A DNA stretch of 64,000 nt from Halomonas heilongjiangensis (GCF_002879645.1 NZ_PNRE01000104.1:1-64000); one strand, 5' to 3'; positions 35,293 through 46,515 are shown, counted from the stretch's first letter. The notes: generated by a model not told the origin, from the sequence alone. Translations and numbers: made by a program.

Positions 35293-36285
35293 ATGAAGAC
35301 TCTGTTGTTGAACAAGGATGAAGTAGGATCGCTCATCGATCTGGACGCGGTGCTCGAAGCCGTTGAAAATGGCTACAAATCTTTCAATAGCGGAAAAGTC
35401 GTTCAGCCGGATTTCATGAGCATAGAGCTCCCTGGTTCACATGCGTGCATCGATTTCAAGGGCGGCCTTGATCTTGCTGGTGGGTATATCACCATCAAGT
35501 CCTCTGCTGGTGGATACAAAGGAAATCCCGAGTTGGGCCTGCCGACGGGCATGAACACCGTGATGCTCTTCGAGGCAAGCACCGGCGCTCTCAGGTGCGT
35601 CATGGATGGAACCTGGATCACCGGCTGTCGTACCGCCGCCGCGGGTGCCATATCGGTAAAAAACCTGGCACGCGAGGATGCAAGGACGCTTTGTATCATA
35701 GGGGCGGGAAATCAGGCGCGTAGACAGCTCAGAGCCATTATCCGGGTGAGGGATTTCTCCGAGGTTCTCGTATGGAACGCTTCCCCGCAAGCGCTCGATG
35801 AGTATGTTCGGGAAATGTCCGAGGAGACAGGTCTCAATATCCGAAAATGCGAAACTGCGGAGGAAGCGGTTCGCGCAGCCGACGTCGTCGTCACTACCAC
35901 GCGAGCCCACAGAGGCCCTGTTGTCAAAAAGGAGTGGTTGAAGCCCGGTACGCATATCGTTGCCATTGGCTCCGATATGCCGGGCAAGCAGGAGCTTGGC
36001 GCCGATATATTCAAAGAGGCCAAGGTGGTCAACGACTCTGTCGAGCTTTGCGTCAAGTACGGCGATACACAGCATCCCGTTAAAGAAGGCATCATCAAGC
36101 CGGAAGACATTCATGCGGAAATCGGTGAGATTCTGTTGGGGGAAAAGGTCGGTCGTGAAAATTCAGAAGAAATAACAATATTCGACTCGGTTGGCATGGC
36201 CATTCAAGACACTGTGACAGTTGCCATGTTGTATAAGGCTGCCCTTGATAAGGGGCTCGGTACTCCCTATGAGTTTTTCAAATAA
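35293..36285 (+). CDS. Ornithine cyclodeaminase/mu-crystallin family (BhcD/EutC-like imine reductase)
   Basis: A 330-residue NAD(P)-binding protein. The substrate Arg/Lys region (TIKSSAGGYKGNPELGLPTG) and TWITGCRTAAAGAISVKNL precede the Rossmann loop CIIGAGNQARRQL; AIGSDMPGKQELG follows. BhcD relatives reduce iminosuccinate to aspartate, which would complete the reaction of the preceding dehydratase. EutC of ectoine clusters is the other close parallel. AAAAAGGAGCG precedes the ATG, 19 bp after the dehydratase stop. It shares that gene's lower G+C. Cyclodeamination of ornithine is less likely given the partner. Confidence 0.83.
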   Translation: MKTLLLNKDEVGSLIDLDAVLEAVENGYKSFNSGKVVQPDFMSIELPGSHACIDFKGGLDLAGGYITIKSSAGGYKGNPELGLPTGMNTVMLFEASTGALRCVMDGTWITGCRTAAAGAISVKNLAREDARTLCIIGAGNQARRQLRAIIRVRDFSEVLVWNASPQALDEYVREMSEETGLNIRKCETAEEAVRAADVVVTTTRAHRGPVVKKEWLKPGTHIVAIGSDMPGKQELGADIFKEAKVVNDSVELCVKYGDTQHPVKEGIIKPEDIHAEIGEILLGEKVGRENSEEITIFDSVGMAIQDTVTVAMLYKAALDKGLGTPYEFFK

Positions 36286-36388
36286 TAATCTTTATGCAGG
36301 CCGCGGGTCAGTGAGCCCTGTGCCGGTCGAAAGTCTCCCGTCGTAGCGGGCGGCTGAAACAGGAACAAGCAATTGATGGACGTTGTTG

Positions 36389-38341
<1,953 letters not shown>

Positions 38342-38599
38342 GGGCCAGGGCCAGCCCCCGTATTCGTAATCCCGGTGCACGTGATGTTCGAAGTCTACGG
38401 GGGCGTTTATTTTCGCATATCGATTTTCCCATGAGCACGGATATTCGGATCGATCACACGCTATCTCGGCCGTCATTAGACTCTGACAATTGCATGGCCA
38501 AAGTCATGCCTTCATGCCGAATGCTTGGCGTAAATAGCAGATTATTTCCGCAATGTCCGATTATAATTATTTTGAGCTTATTTGCTGCAAGGTGAACTT

Positions 38600-40357
38600 A
38601 TGAGCGAAAATAAAATTGAACACAGCCGGTCGCTGCGTAGCGCGCGCTGGTTCCGCAAGGATGATCTGCCGGGCTTCGTGCACCGTTCGACCCTGGCGGC
38701 CGCCGGATGGAGCCGCGAGGACCTGATGGAGCGCCCCGTCGTGGGCATCCTGAACACCTGGTCCGATATCAATCCCTGTAACCTCAACCTGCGTGACCTG
38801 GCGGAGGAGGTGAAGACCGGGATTCTCGAGGCGGGCGGCATCCCGCTCGAGGCGCCGCTGATGTCGATCAGCGAGAACATCATCAAACCGACCTCGTTTC
38901 CGTTTCGAAACCTACTCGCGATGGAGGCCGAGGAGTCCATCCGCGCCTATCCGTTCGATGCGGTGGTGCTGCTCGGGGGCTGCGACAAGACCCAACCGGC
39001 ACTGCTGATGGGTGCCGCGAGCGCCGGCGTTCCCTGTCTCTTTATGGCCAGCGGCCCGGCGACGCCCCGTTCCTCGACCGGCGGGGATCTGGCGAATGCC
39101 ACCGGTGTCTGGCGCCTGGTGGACGAGCTGCGCGCCGGCGAACTCTCCGAAGGCGACTTCGCGGCGTTTGAGCGCAGCGTCATGGGCACGGCGGGGCACT
39201 GTGCCGAGATGGGGACCGCCTCGTCCATGGCGGTCATCTGCGAGGCGCTGGGTCTGTCCCTGCCGGGCAGCAGCCTGGTGCCGGCGGTCGACCGGCGCCG
39301 CACCCGGTTCGCCCGCGAACTGGGGCGTCGCAGCGTCCGCATGGCCGCCGAAGGCAGTCCGCGTCCGAATGAGATACTCGACGAGCGGGCCTTCGACAAC
39401 GCCATCACCCTCCTGTGTGCGGTGGGCGGTTCGACCAACGTCATCATCCACCTGCTGGCGCTCGCCGGCCGCGTCGGTGTGCCGTTGACCCTGGAGCGCT
39501 TCGACGAGATCGCCCGCCGCGTGCCGCTGATCGCCAACGTTCAGCCCGCCGGCGAACATCTGACCGAACGGCTGATGACCGCGGGCGGCGTGCCGGCCCT
39601 ACTCAAGACACTCAAGCCGCTGTTGCACCTGGACGCGCGGACGGTCGACGGGCGCACGATCGGCGAGGTCATCGCGACCGCCGAGGTCATCGATGAGGAT
39701 GTCATTCGCCCGCTGGACAAGCCGGTGAAGCCGGGCGGGACACTGGTCGTGGTGAAGGGCAACCTGGCGCCGGACGGGGCGGTGATGAAGACCTGCGCCG
39801 CAGACCCGAAACTGTTCAGTCATCGCGGCCCTGCGGTGGTTTTCGAGGACGTCCAGACGATCGCCGACCGGATTGACGATCCCGAGCTCGGCATCGACGA
39901 GAACAGCGTGCTCATTCTGCGCAACGCCGGTCCCGTGGGCGCGGCGATGCCGGAGTGGGGCATGCTGCCCCTGCCGCGCCACCTGATGGAGCGCGGCGTC
40001 CGCGATATGCTCCGCATCTCGGACGCGCGAATGAGCGGTACCGCCTACGGCGCCGCGGTGCTGCACGTTTCCCCCGAGGCGGCCATCGGTGGTCCGCTCG
40101 CCCTGGTGCAGGATGGCGACATCATCGAGCTGGACGTTGCCGAGCGTCGTCTGCAGCTCTGCGTCGAGCCGGAAGAGCTCGAGCGTCGGCGCCAGGCGTG
40201 GCAGCCGCCGCTGTCCCGGCACGTGCGTGGATACCGCAATCTTTACAGTCAACACATCGAGCAGGCGCATCGCGGCTGCGACTTTGACTTTCTCCGCGGC
40301 GCCAACGAAGAGACCCTCCCCGAAGGCCTCTTCGATGGCTGGGTAGGAGGCTGGTAG
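38600..40357 (+). CDS. IlvD/Edd family dehydratase, sugar-acid type
   Basis: A 585-residue iron-sulfur dehydratase. Cluster and metal residues are in DINPCNLNLRDLAEEV, GGCDKTQPALLMGA and GTAGHCAEMGTASSM; AVGGSTNVIIHLLALA and SDARMSGTAYGA are family signatures. The SDARMSG variant and GDF-x-AFERSVMG region favour the sugar-acid branch (arabonate/xylonate type) over branched-chain IlvD. It probably dehydrates a 2,3-dihydroxy acid to a 2-keto-3-deoxy acid. A GhrA-like dehydrogenase follows 9 bp later. The ATG at 38600 has AAGGTGA upstream; the spacer before it is A/T-rich. Confidence 0.9.
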   Translation: MSENKIEHSRSLRSARWFRKDDLPGFVHRSTLAAAGWSREDLMERPVVGILNTWSDINPCNLNLRDLAEEVKTGILEAGGIPLEAPLMSISENIIKPTSFPFRNLLAMEAEESIRAYPFDAVVLLGGCDKTQPALLMGAASAGVPCLFMASGPATPRSSTGGDLANATGVWRLVDELRAGELSEGDFAAFERSVMGTAGHCAEMGTASSMAVICEALGLSLPGSSLVPAVDRRRTRFARELGRRSVRMAAEGSPRPNEILDERAFDNAITLLCAVGGSTNVIIHLLALAGRVGVPLTLERFDEIARRVPLIANVQPAGEHLTERLMTAGGVPALLKTLKPLLHLDARTVDGRTIGEVIATAEVIDEDVIRPLDKPVKPGGTLVVVKGNLAPDGAVMKTCAADPKLFSHRGPAVVFEDVQTIADRIDDPELGIDENSVLILRNAGPVGAAMPEWGMLPLPRHLMERGVRDMLRISDARMSGTAYGAAVLHVSPEAAIGGPLALVQDGDIIELDVAERRLQLCVEPEELERRRQAWQPPLSRHVRGYRNLYSQHIEQAHRGCDFDFLRGANEETLPEGLFDGWVGGW

Positions 40358-40366
40358 GACATTAAT

Positions 40367-41293
40367 ATGTGTATTCTCTATCGATCAGATCCACCGCGTG
40401 CGGCGGCTTGGGCGAGCTACTTCGCCGAACATGCCCCCGACCTTGACTTCCGTGTCTGGCCTGACGCCGGCGACCTCGACGAGGTTGAATACCTGATCGC
40501 CTGGCAGGCACCGGCGGACTTCATAGCCCAGTTGCCCCGGCTGAAGGTGTTTTTCTCCTCGGGAGCCGGGGTCGATCATGTCGACTTTTCCGCCGTGCCG
40601 GCGCACATTCCCATCGTCAGGATGGTCGAGCCCGGCATCATCGATGGCATGGTGGAATATGTGAGCCTCATGGTCCTGGCCCTCCACCGCGACTTCTTCG
40701 ACTATGTGGAGGCGAAGGCGGCGCGCACCTGGGATCCCCTCGAGGTGCCGCCCGCCTCGTCCCGCACGATCGGTGTCATGGGCATGGGCTCCCTCGGCTG
40801 CGCCGTTCTGGAGCGGCTGGCGAACTACGGCTTCCGGCTGCGCGGATGGAATCGCTCTCTGCGTCACCTGGATGGCGTGGAGAGTTTCTCCGGCCCCGAG
40901 CAATTGCAGCCTTTCCTGGAGGGTTGCGATGTCCTGATTTGCCTGCTGCCGCTCACCTCGGCGACCCAGGGGATCCTGAACCGTGAGCTCTTCTCGGCGC
41001 TGCCCGCCGGGGCTGCGCTGATCAACGTTGGCCGCGGTCCGCACCTGGTGGATGCCGATCTCCTCGAGGCGCTGGATTCGGGCCTGCTGTCCCGTGCAAT
41101 CCTCGACGTGACCGATCCCGAGCCCCTGCCACCCGAACACCCGTTCTGGGCGCATCCGCGGGTGTTCCTGACGCCCCACGTGGCGAGCATGACCCAGCCC
41201 GAATCGGCTGCGCCCATCCTGCTGGAGAACCTTCGCCGGCATCAAGGCGGCGAGCCGCTTGCGAACGTCATCGATCGCTCCCGCGGCTACTGA
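40367..41293 (+). CDS. D-2-hydroxyacid dehydrogenase (GhrA-like, second copy)
   Basis: A 308-residue dehydrogenase with GVMGMGSLGCAVLERL (NAD(P) loop), Arg in INVGRGPHLV, Glu in TDPEPLPPEHPFW and His in TPHVASMTQPES. It has the same length and layout as the protein at 18335-19261. It is probably cotranscribed with the dehydratase gene, so it may reduce a 2-oxoacid made there, or glyoxylate. A clear terminator follows. Confidence 0.9.
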   Translation: MCILYRSDPPRAAAWASYFAEHAPDLDFRVWPDAGDLDEVEYLIAWQAPADFIAQLPRLKVFFSSGAGVDHVDFSAVPAHIPIVRMVEPGIIDGMVEYVSLMVLALHRDFFDYVEAKAARTWDPLEVPPASSRTIGVMGMGSLGCAVLERLANYGFRLRGWNRSLRHLDGVESFSGPEQLQPFLEGCDVLICLLPLTSATQGILNRELFSALPAGAALINVGRGPHLVDADLLEALDSGLLSRAILDVTDPEPLPPEHPFWAHPRVFLTPHVASMTQPESAAPILLENLRRHQGGEPLANVIDRSRGY

Positions 41294-41646
41294 ATCCCCT
41301 GCCGCAACCTGCGGAGGTCATTGCAACCAGGGTAACATCCCTGGTTTTTTACGTTCCCGATGCGTTGCGGCGTGCCGCCCGGTCACAGCCGACGTCGGGT
41401 TTGCTATCTAGCTCAGCAGAGCAAAGCCGGCGAACTGGACAAGCGGTGATCTGCTAAACCATGTGAACGTAATTCGATGGGGTCAGCTAGGGCGCTGCGG
41501 CAGTTGTTGCAATTCCAGGAAATGGAACTCGACAAGTCGAAAGGAGGGTGTGGTGTCAAGCGGAGGAGAGGGGGAGCGTCAATCGACGACCGCCCTCTTG
41601 CCTCGGCGGCGAAGAGTGCGGTCGTGATGAGAGGAGGCTTTTGCGC
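41294..41646. other. Convergent spacer, 353 bp
   Basis: Contains the terminator at 41325-41350 in its first part. The rest (about 41360-41640) shows no gene I can support; it includes a purine-rich stretch near 41540-41580. Confidence 0.4.
41325..41350 (+). terminator. Rho-independent terminator
   Basis: AACCAGGG-taacat-CCCTGGTT followed by TTTT: eight-base perfect stem, six-base loop and a T-run of six. It lies 31 bp after the dehydrogenase stop and closes the long plus-strand block. Confidence 0.9.
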
Positions 41647-42318
41647 TTAGAGCCCGACCACGGAAGCCAGGCCGCCCATGTCCTTGATCACGTGAGTCAC
41701 GTAATTCGGCGCCAGGTTCGGCTCATGGTTGCGATCGACCAACACGCGAGCGCCGTAGCCCAGGTCGGAGGCGGACATGTGGTCGTAGCGGAAGCTGCTG
41801 GAGACGTGCATGCACTCTTCCGGTGAGCAGCCGAGCTGGTCGAACATGTATTCGAAGGCCTGAAGGCGCGGCTTGTAGGCGCGGGCCTGCTCGGCGGTGA
41901 AGACATGGGCGAACGGGGCGCCGAGTTTTTCGACGTTGTGGTAGATCTGGTCGTTGTCGGCGTTGGAGAGGATCACCAGCGGAATTTCATGGGCGACCTT
42001 GAGCAGGCCTTCCGTCACGTCCGGGTGCGGGCCCCAGGTCGGCACTGAGTGGTAGATTTCCAGTGCTTCCTCCTCGCGGAACTCGAGCTTCCACTTGCGG
42101 CAAGTGCGCTCGACCGAGTTGTGAACGACTTCCTTGAACGGTTTCCAGTCGCCCAGGACTTCGTCGAGGCGATAGACACGGAAATCTTCGACGAAGGCTT
42201 CCATCTGCTCCGGGCTGATGCGATCCGCGAAGATCCGGCGCGCCGACGGGCCCATCTGGAAGTTCGTCATCGTGCCATAGCAATCGAAGGTGATGTACTT
42301 CGGCTTGAATGTGCTCAT
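41647..42318 (-). CDS. HAD hydrolase, haloacid-dehalogenase type II-like (second copy)
   Basis: A 223-residue paralogue of the protein at 17293-17997. It has ITFDCYGTMTNFQMGPSARR, VILSNADNDQIY, EQARAYKPRLQAFEYMFDQL and VSSSFRYDHMSASDLGYG. As in the sister, SSSFRYD replaces the SSNxWD of true haloacid dehalogenases. It converges on the GhrA-like gene, so both HAD copies sit beside a GhrA copy. The ATG at 42318 is chosen because family homology starts there. Function is not assigned beyond HAD hydrolase. Confidence 0.86.
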   Translation of the reverse strand: MSTFKPKYITFDCYGTMTNFQMGPSARRIFADRISPEQMEAFVEDFRVYRLDEVLGDWKPFKEVVHNSVERTCRKWKLEFREEEALEIYHSVPTWGPHPDVTEGLLKVAHEIPLVILSNADNDQIYHNVEKLGAPFAHVFTAEQARAYKPRLQAFEYMFDQLGCSPEECMHVSSSFRYDHMSASDLGYGARVLVDRNHEPNLAPNYVTHVIKDMGGLASVVGL

Positions 42319-42705
42319 GAGTTGGGTTTCCTGTTTTTTTGCGATGGTGAAAAAAAAGCCCTTCGGCGTAGTAAGCAGTATCCCGGAGGCATGCCTCACG
42401 AATGGGGTTCATTCACTTTGCGCCGTAGACCCATTACACCATGGGAGGGCAAACAGATGGTTTCGATGCATGGGGGGGAAACCGCAATAAACGTCGCTTT
42501 TTTGGGTGCACGCGGCATATATAAGCGTCCGTTCGGGGCAATTTGTTGCGTCAGGGTTTTCCAATCCAGCCAACTTCGGAGATGCAGTCGTTGCCAAGGC
42601 CCAAAGCACATGAATTCAAGCAGTTGGGTCGTGGCTTGCGCGGCCATGATAGACCGGCCTGCCCACACGGCAAGCCGGTCTCAAGCGACGGGTGCAGTAT
42701 CCGGG
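42319..42705. other. 387-bp spacer between HAD and reductase genes
   Basis: It holds the HAD promoter, a run of eight A residues near 42350, and the strong hairpin at 42651-42681. An open frame here reads like frames that cross tRNA genes (WCNGSTAQSE), but no tRNA T-arm can be built. No gene is called. Confidence 0.4.
42651..42681 (-). terminator. Strong hairpin after the reductase gene
   Basis: AGACCGGCCTGCC-cacac-GGCAAGCCGGTCT pairs along 13 positions with one mismatch. It lies 25 bp after the stop of the minus-strand reductase. No long T-run follows, so the terminator call rests on position and stem strength. Confidence 0.55.
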
Positions 42706-43800
42706 CTAGGAGGCAGTCGATTGGCAGCAGGAGCAGGCAGTGTTGGCGTCACTCTGGACGGCCTGTTCTTCCGGCGTGGCTGCGGTGGGCTCGCGGTCGG
42801 CCGAGGTGTAGAAGGCGTCGGCGTGGATGTTGTCCGCCGGCACGCCGCGGGCCAGCAGCAACTCGGTGGCCGCTTCCACCATGGGCGGCGGGCCGGCCAG
42901 GTAGGCCCGGCAGCCGGTCACCCTCTCCCAGCGCATCGCCATCACCTCGGTCACCAGACCGGTGCTGCGCCGGGTGGCGCCGCTGGGCGCCGAGAGCACG
43001 ATGTCGGTCCGCAGGTTGCCGTGGCGTCTGGCCAGTTCCTCGAAGTGGGGTTCCAGGTAGACGTCGCGCTCATCCCGGGCCCCGAAGTAGAAGTGAATCG
43101 GCTGACGCATGCCGGCGGCCAGTGCCGTTTCCAGAATCGACTTCACCGGCGCCAGGCCCGAGCCGCCCGCCACCACCACGATGGGGCCGCTGTGGCGTTC
43201 GCGCAGATGCGAGGTGCCGTACGGGCCTTCCACCTGAACGCTATCCCCCACCGCCAGTTCCCGGGCCACATGGGCACTGGTGGTACCTCCCGGCACATGC
43301 CGCACGTGGAACTCGATGATGGGCTCATCCGGCCGGTTGGCCATGGAGTACTCCCGCGGCGGGCAGCCGGGGAAGGTCACCTGGGCATACTGGCCGGCGG
43401 TGAAGGTAAAGGAGCCGCCACTTTCCACCTGCAGACGGACCCGCTTGATGTCGTGGGTGACGTCGTCGAGTTCCACCACCACACAGTCCAGTTTCTGCAG
43501 CGGGTGGGCGGCGAGTTCCTCGTCGTCGCCGAGCCAGGCGATAGTGCAGTCGCTGCGTGGCATGGCGCGACAGGCGAGCACCAGGCCGGCGTCACGCTCC
43601 TCCTCGCTGAGCGAGAAGCGCGTATGGGGGAGCATCTCGACCTCGCCCTCCACCAGCCGCGACTTGCAGGCGCCGCAACGGCCGGCCTGGCAGCTGTGGG
43701 GGTAGGCGATGCCCGCCGCCAGGGCGGCATCGAGGATGGTGTCGCCGTCCTCCACGGTGATGGCCTTGCCGGCCGTCGTGATCTGAACGTCGTGACTCAT
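42706..43800 (-). CDS. Ferredoxin-type oxygenase reductase (2Fe-2S plus FAD/NAD domains)
   Basis: A 364-residue electron-transfer flavoprotein. Residues 1-95 form a plant-type 2Fe-2S ferredoxin (SCQAGRCGACKSRL, fourth Cys in VLACRAMP). The FAD domain has PREYSMANRP and the NAD domain GGSGLAPVKSIL, the order of MmoC/AscD-type reductases. The C-terminus ends in an unusual Cys cluster, NTACSCCQS. No oxygenase or other partner gene is adjacent; the neighbour upstream is the copper ATPase gene, 66 bp away on the same strand. It may serve a distant oxygenase, or be part of the copper response; neither is shown. Confidence 0.87.
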   Translation of the reverse strand: MSHDVQITTAGKAITVEDGDTILDAALAAGIAYPHSCQAGRCGACKSRLVEGEVEMLPHTRFSLSEEERDAGLVLACRAMPRSDCTIAWLGDDEELAAHPLQKLDCVVVELDDVTHDIKRVRLQVESGGSFTFTAGQYAQVTFPGCPPREYSMANRPDEPIIEFHVRHVPGGTTSAHVARELAVGDSVQVEGPYGTSHLRERHSGPIVVVAGGSGLAPVKSILETALAAGMRQPIHFYFGARDERDVYLEPHFEELARRHGNLRTDIVLSAPSGATRRSTGLVTEVMAMRWERVTGCRAYLAGPPPMVEAATELLLARGVPADNIHADAFYTSADREPTAATPEEQAVQSDANTACSCCQSTAS

Positions 43801-43826
43801 GTTCTTGTTCTCCGAGCGTTGTTTAG

Positions 43827-43850
43827 GCGCCTCCCGCTTGGGGGAGGCGC
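43827..43850 (-). terminator. Hairpin between copA and the reductase gene
   Basis: GCGCCTCCC and GGGAGGCGC form a nine-base perfect stem with a six-base loop in the 66-bp spacer. No T-run follows on the minus strand. It may weaken read-through from the copper ATPase gene to the reductase. Confidence 0.4.
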
Positions 43851-43866
43851 GTTGTCAGTCAGGCAG

Positions 43867-46422
43867 TCAAGCGGCTTGCGTGACCGGGTGGCCAACCGGG
43901 GCGGCCTCATCCGCTTCGATCACGATCGGCGGCCGGAAGCCCTTGAGGCGCAGTGCGTTGGTGAGCACGCAGATGCTCGAGGCGGCCATGGCCACGGCGG
44001 CGAAGATCGGCGAGAGCAGGATCCCGAAGGCGGGAAACAGCGCGCCGGCGGCCACCGGGATCAGCACGGTGTTGTAGGCGAAGGCCCAGAACAGGTTCTG
44101 CTTGATGTTGCGGATGGTGGCCCGGGACAGCGCGATGGCATTGGGCACGTTGCGCAGGTCGCCGGACATCAGCACCACCTCGGCGGACTCGATGGCGATG
44201 TCGGTACCGGTGCCGATGGCGATCCCCACGTCGGCCTGGGCCAGCGCCGGCGCATCGTTGATGCCGTCACCCACGAAGGCCACCAGGCCGCCTTCGGCCT
44301 GCAGGCTCTTCACCGCATCCACCTTGCCGTCGGGCAGCACCTCGGCCACCACCTTGTCGATGCCGAGGCGGCGGGCGATGGCCTCGGCGGTGCGCCGGTT
44401 GTCGCCGGTGATCATCGCGACCTGCAGGCCCTCGGCGTGCAACGCGCGGATGGCGGCCGGCGTGGACTCCTTGATCGGGTCGGCGACGGCGATGATGGCG
44501 GCCAGGCGGCCGTCGATGGCGGCATACAGCGGGCTCTTGCCCTCGTCGGCGAGGCGGTGCGCGGTCTTGGCGAATACCTCCACGTCCAGGCCCAGCTTGC
44601 GCATGTAGCGGTCGGCACCGACGTCCACCCGATGGCCATCGACCCGGGCCGCGACACCGAAGCCGGGGATCGCCTCGAAGTCCTGGATGGTGGCGGGTTC
44701 CAGCCCGCGGGCCTTGGCGGCATTGACGATCGCCTCGGCGATGGGGTGTTCCGACTGGCGCTCGACGGAGGCCACCAGGCGCAGGGTGTCGGCCTCGTCG
44801 ACGTCATTGGCCACGACCAGGTCGGTGAGTTCGGGCCGGCCCCTGGTCAGGGTCCCGGTCTTGTCCAGCGCGATCACCTTGGCGTCGCGCAGCGACTGCA
44901 GGGCTTCGCCCTTGCGGAACAGCACGCCCATCTTCGCGGCCTTGCCGGTGCCCACCATGATGGAGGTGGGGGTGGCCAGGCCCATGGCACACGGACAGGC
45001 GATGATCAGCACGGCCACGCCGTTGACCAGGGCGAAGGTCAGCGCCGGGGCGGGGCCGAAGATCAGCCAGATGCCCACGGTAATCAGGGCCGCGGCGATC
45101 ACCGCCGGCACGAAGTAGTTGGTGACCTTGTCCACCATGGCCTGGATGGGCAGCTTCGAGCCCTGGGCCTGCTCGACCATGCGCACGATCTGCGCGAGCA
45201 GGGTGTCGGCGCCGACCTTGGTGGCCCGGAAGGTGAAGCTGCCCACCTTGTTGATGGTGCCGCCGACCACGTCCGCGCCGGTCTCCTTGCGCACCGGCAC
45301 GGGTTCGCCGGTGATCATCGACTCGTCGACGAAGGAGCTGCCGTCGATGACCTGGCCGTCCACCGGGACCTTCTCGCCGGGCCGCACCAGCACGATGTCG
45401 CCCTGGCGCACCTCGTCGATACCGATCTCCATTTCCTCACCGTCGCGGACCACGCGGGCGGTCTTGGCCTGGAGCTTCATCAGTGCCTTGATGGCCTCGC
45501 TGGTGCGGCCCTTGGCGATCGCTTCGAAATAGCGGCCGACGAGAATCAGCGTGATGATCACCGCCGAGGCTTCGAAGTAGACGTTCACCGTGCCGGCCGG
45601 CAGCACCTGGGGGAGGAAGGTGGCGACCACCGAATAGCCCCAGGCGGCAGAGGTGCCCAGCATCACCAGCGAGTTCATGTCCGGACCGCCGCGCATCAGG
45701 GCGGGCCAGCCCTTCTGGTAGAAGCGCAGACCGGGGCCGAACTGCACCACCGAGGCCAGGGCGAAGAACAGATAGAACAGGTTCTGCTGGCCCACGCTCA
45801 TCTGCAGCCAGTGATGGAGCATGGGGATGACGTGCGAGCCCATGTCCAGCACGACGACGGGCAGGGTGAACACCCCGGCGATGGTGACCGCGCGCTTCAG
45901 CTCGGCGATTTCCCGTTCGCGGGCCTCGCGTTCTCGGTCGCTGCGGTCCGGTGCGTCGCTGGCGGCTTCGGCGTCGTAGCCCGCGGCCTGCACCGCCTCG
46001 ATCAGGGCCTGCGGGGTCACGGCCTCGGCGACCACTTTCAGGGTCGCCGTTGACGTGGCGAGGTTGACGCTGGCGTCGAGCACGCCGGGTACGCCGGCGA
46101 GCTTGCGTTCCACGCGGCCCACGCAGGAGGCGCAGCTCATGCCCTTGACCGTCAGCTCGAGGGTGTCGGTGACGGCGGGATAGCCGGCGGTGGCCACCGC
46201 CTGCACGACACCGGCGATGTCCGCCTTGTCGGCGGCGAACGCCACCTGGGCGCGTTGGGTGGCCAGGTTGACGGAGGCGTCGATGACCCCCGGCACGCCG
46301 CGGATCGCCTTCTCCACCCGGCCCACGCAGGAGGCACAGCTCATGCCTTCGATGGCCAGGGAGTACGCATTGGCTTCGTCGGGGAGATTCTTCGTTGTTG
46401 ACTGCATGTTGTCGGTTGGCAT
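43867..46422 (-). CDS. copA: Cu(I)-exporting P1B-type ATPase
   Basis: Pumps cuprous copper out of the cytoplasm. The 851-residue protein has two N-terminal metal-binding domains, each with GMSCASCVGRV (near residues 26 and 94), then eight expected membrane helices. Key motifs are TGEPVPV, IACPCAMGLATP (the CPC copper site), ALDKTGTLT (phosphorylated Asp), SEHPIAEAI and VGDGINDAP. A GGAGG site precedes the ATG, and a CueR-type promoter lies 39-69 bp upstream. CopZ and CueR are encoded 16 kb away in the same window. Confidence 0.97.
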   Translation of the reverse strand: MPTDNMQSTTKNLPDEANAYSLAIEGMSCASCVGRVEKAIRGVPGVIDASVNLATQRAQVAFAADKADIAGVVQAVATAGYPAVTDTLELTVKGMSCASCVGRVERKLAGVPGVLDASVNLATSTATLKVVAEAVTPQALIEAVQAAGYDAEAASDAPDRSDREREAREREIAELKRAVTIAGVFTLPVVVLDMGSHVIPMLHHWLQMSVGQQNLFYLFFALASVVQFGPGLRFYQKGWPALMRGGPDMNSLVMLGTSAAWGYSVVATFLPQVLPAGTVNVYFEASAVIITLILVGRYFEAIAKGRTSEAIKALMKLQAKTARVVRDGEEMEIGIDEVRQGDIVLVRPGEKVPVDGQVIDGSSFVDESMITGEPVPVRKETGADVVGGTINKVGSFTFRATKVGADTLLAQIVRMVEQAQGSKLPIQAMVDKVTNYFVPAVIAAALITVGIWLIFGPAPALTFALVNGVAVLIIACPCAMGLATPTSIMVGTGKAAKMGVLFRKGEALQSLRDAKVIALDKTGTLTRGRPELTDLVVANDVDEADTLRLVASVERQSEHPIAEAIVNAAKARGLEPATIQDFEAIPGFGVAARVDGHRVDVGADRYMRKLGLDVEVFAKTAHRLADEGKSPLYAAIDGRLAAIIAVADPIKESTPAAIRALHAEGLQVAMITGDNRRTAEAIARRLGIDKVVAEVLPDGKVDAVKSLQAEGGLVAFVGDGINDAPALAQADVGIAIGTGTDIAIESAEVVLMSGDLRNVPNAIALSRATIRNIKQNLFWAFAYNTVLIPVAAGALFPAFGILLSPIFAAVAMAASSICVLTNALRLKGFRPPIVIEADEAAPVGHPVTQAA

Positions 46423-46460
46423 GGTCCACCTCCTCTGGTGTGCCGCAGGGGATATTGGGA

Positions 46461-46491
46461 AGCCTAAACCTTCTCATCGTGGGAAGGTCAA
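46461..46491 (-). promoter_or_regulatory. CueR-type promoter of copA
   Basis: On the minus strand, -35 TTGACC, a 19-base spacer carrying the dyad ACCTTCCCAC/GAGAAGGTT, then -10 TAGGCT. The long 19-base spacer with the operator inside it is the hallmark of MerR-family copper promoters. Transcription would start about 30 bp before the copA ATG. Confidence 0.9.
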
Positions 46492-46515
46492 GAGCCTTTC
46501 TGAAAGTTTCGTATG

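Noticed and set aside
42400..42480. tRNA-like stretch on the minus strand (CCCATGGTGTAATGG)
   Set aside because: No T-arm or matching acceptor strand can be built, and there is no CCA.
42049..46053. A 1334-codon open frame on the plus strand
   Set aside because: It lies antisense to copA, the reductase and a HAD gene; its product is rich in His, Gly and Arg with no domain, the usual result of GC-rich codon bias on the opposite strand.
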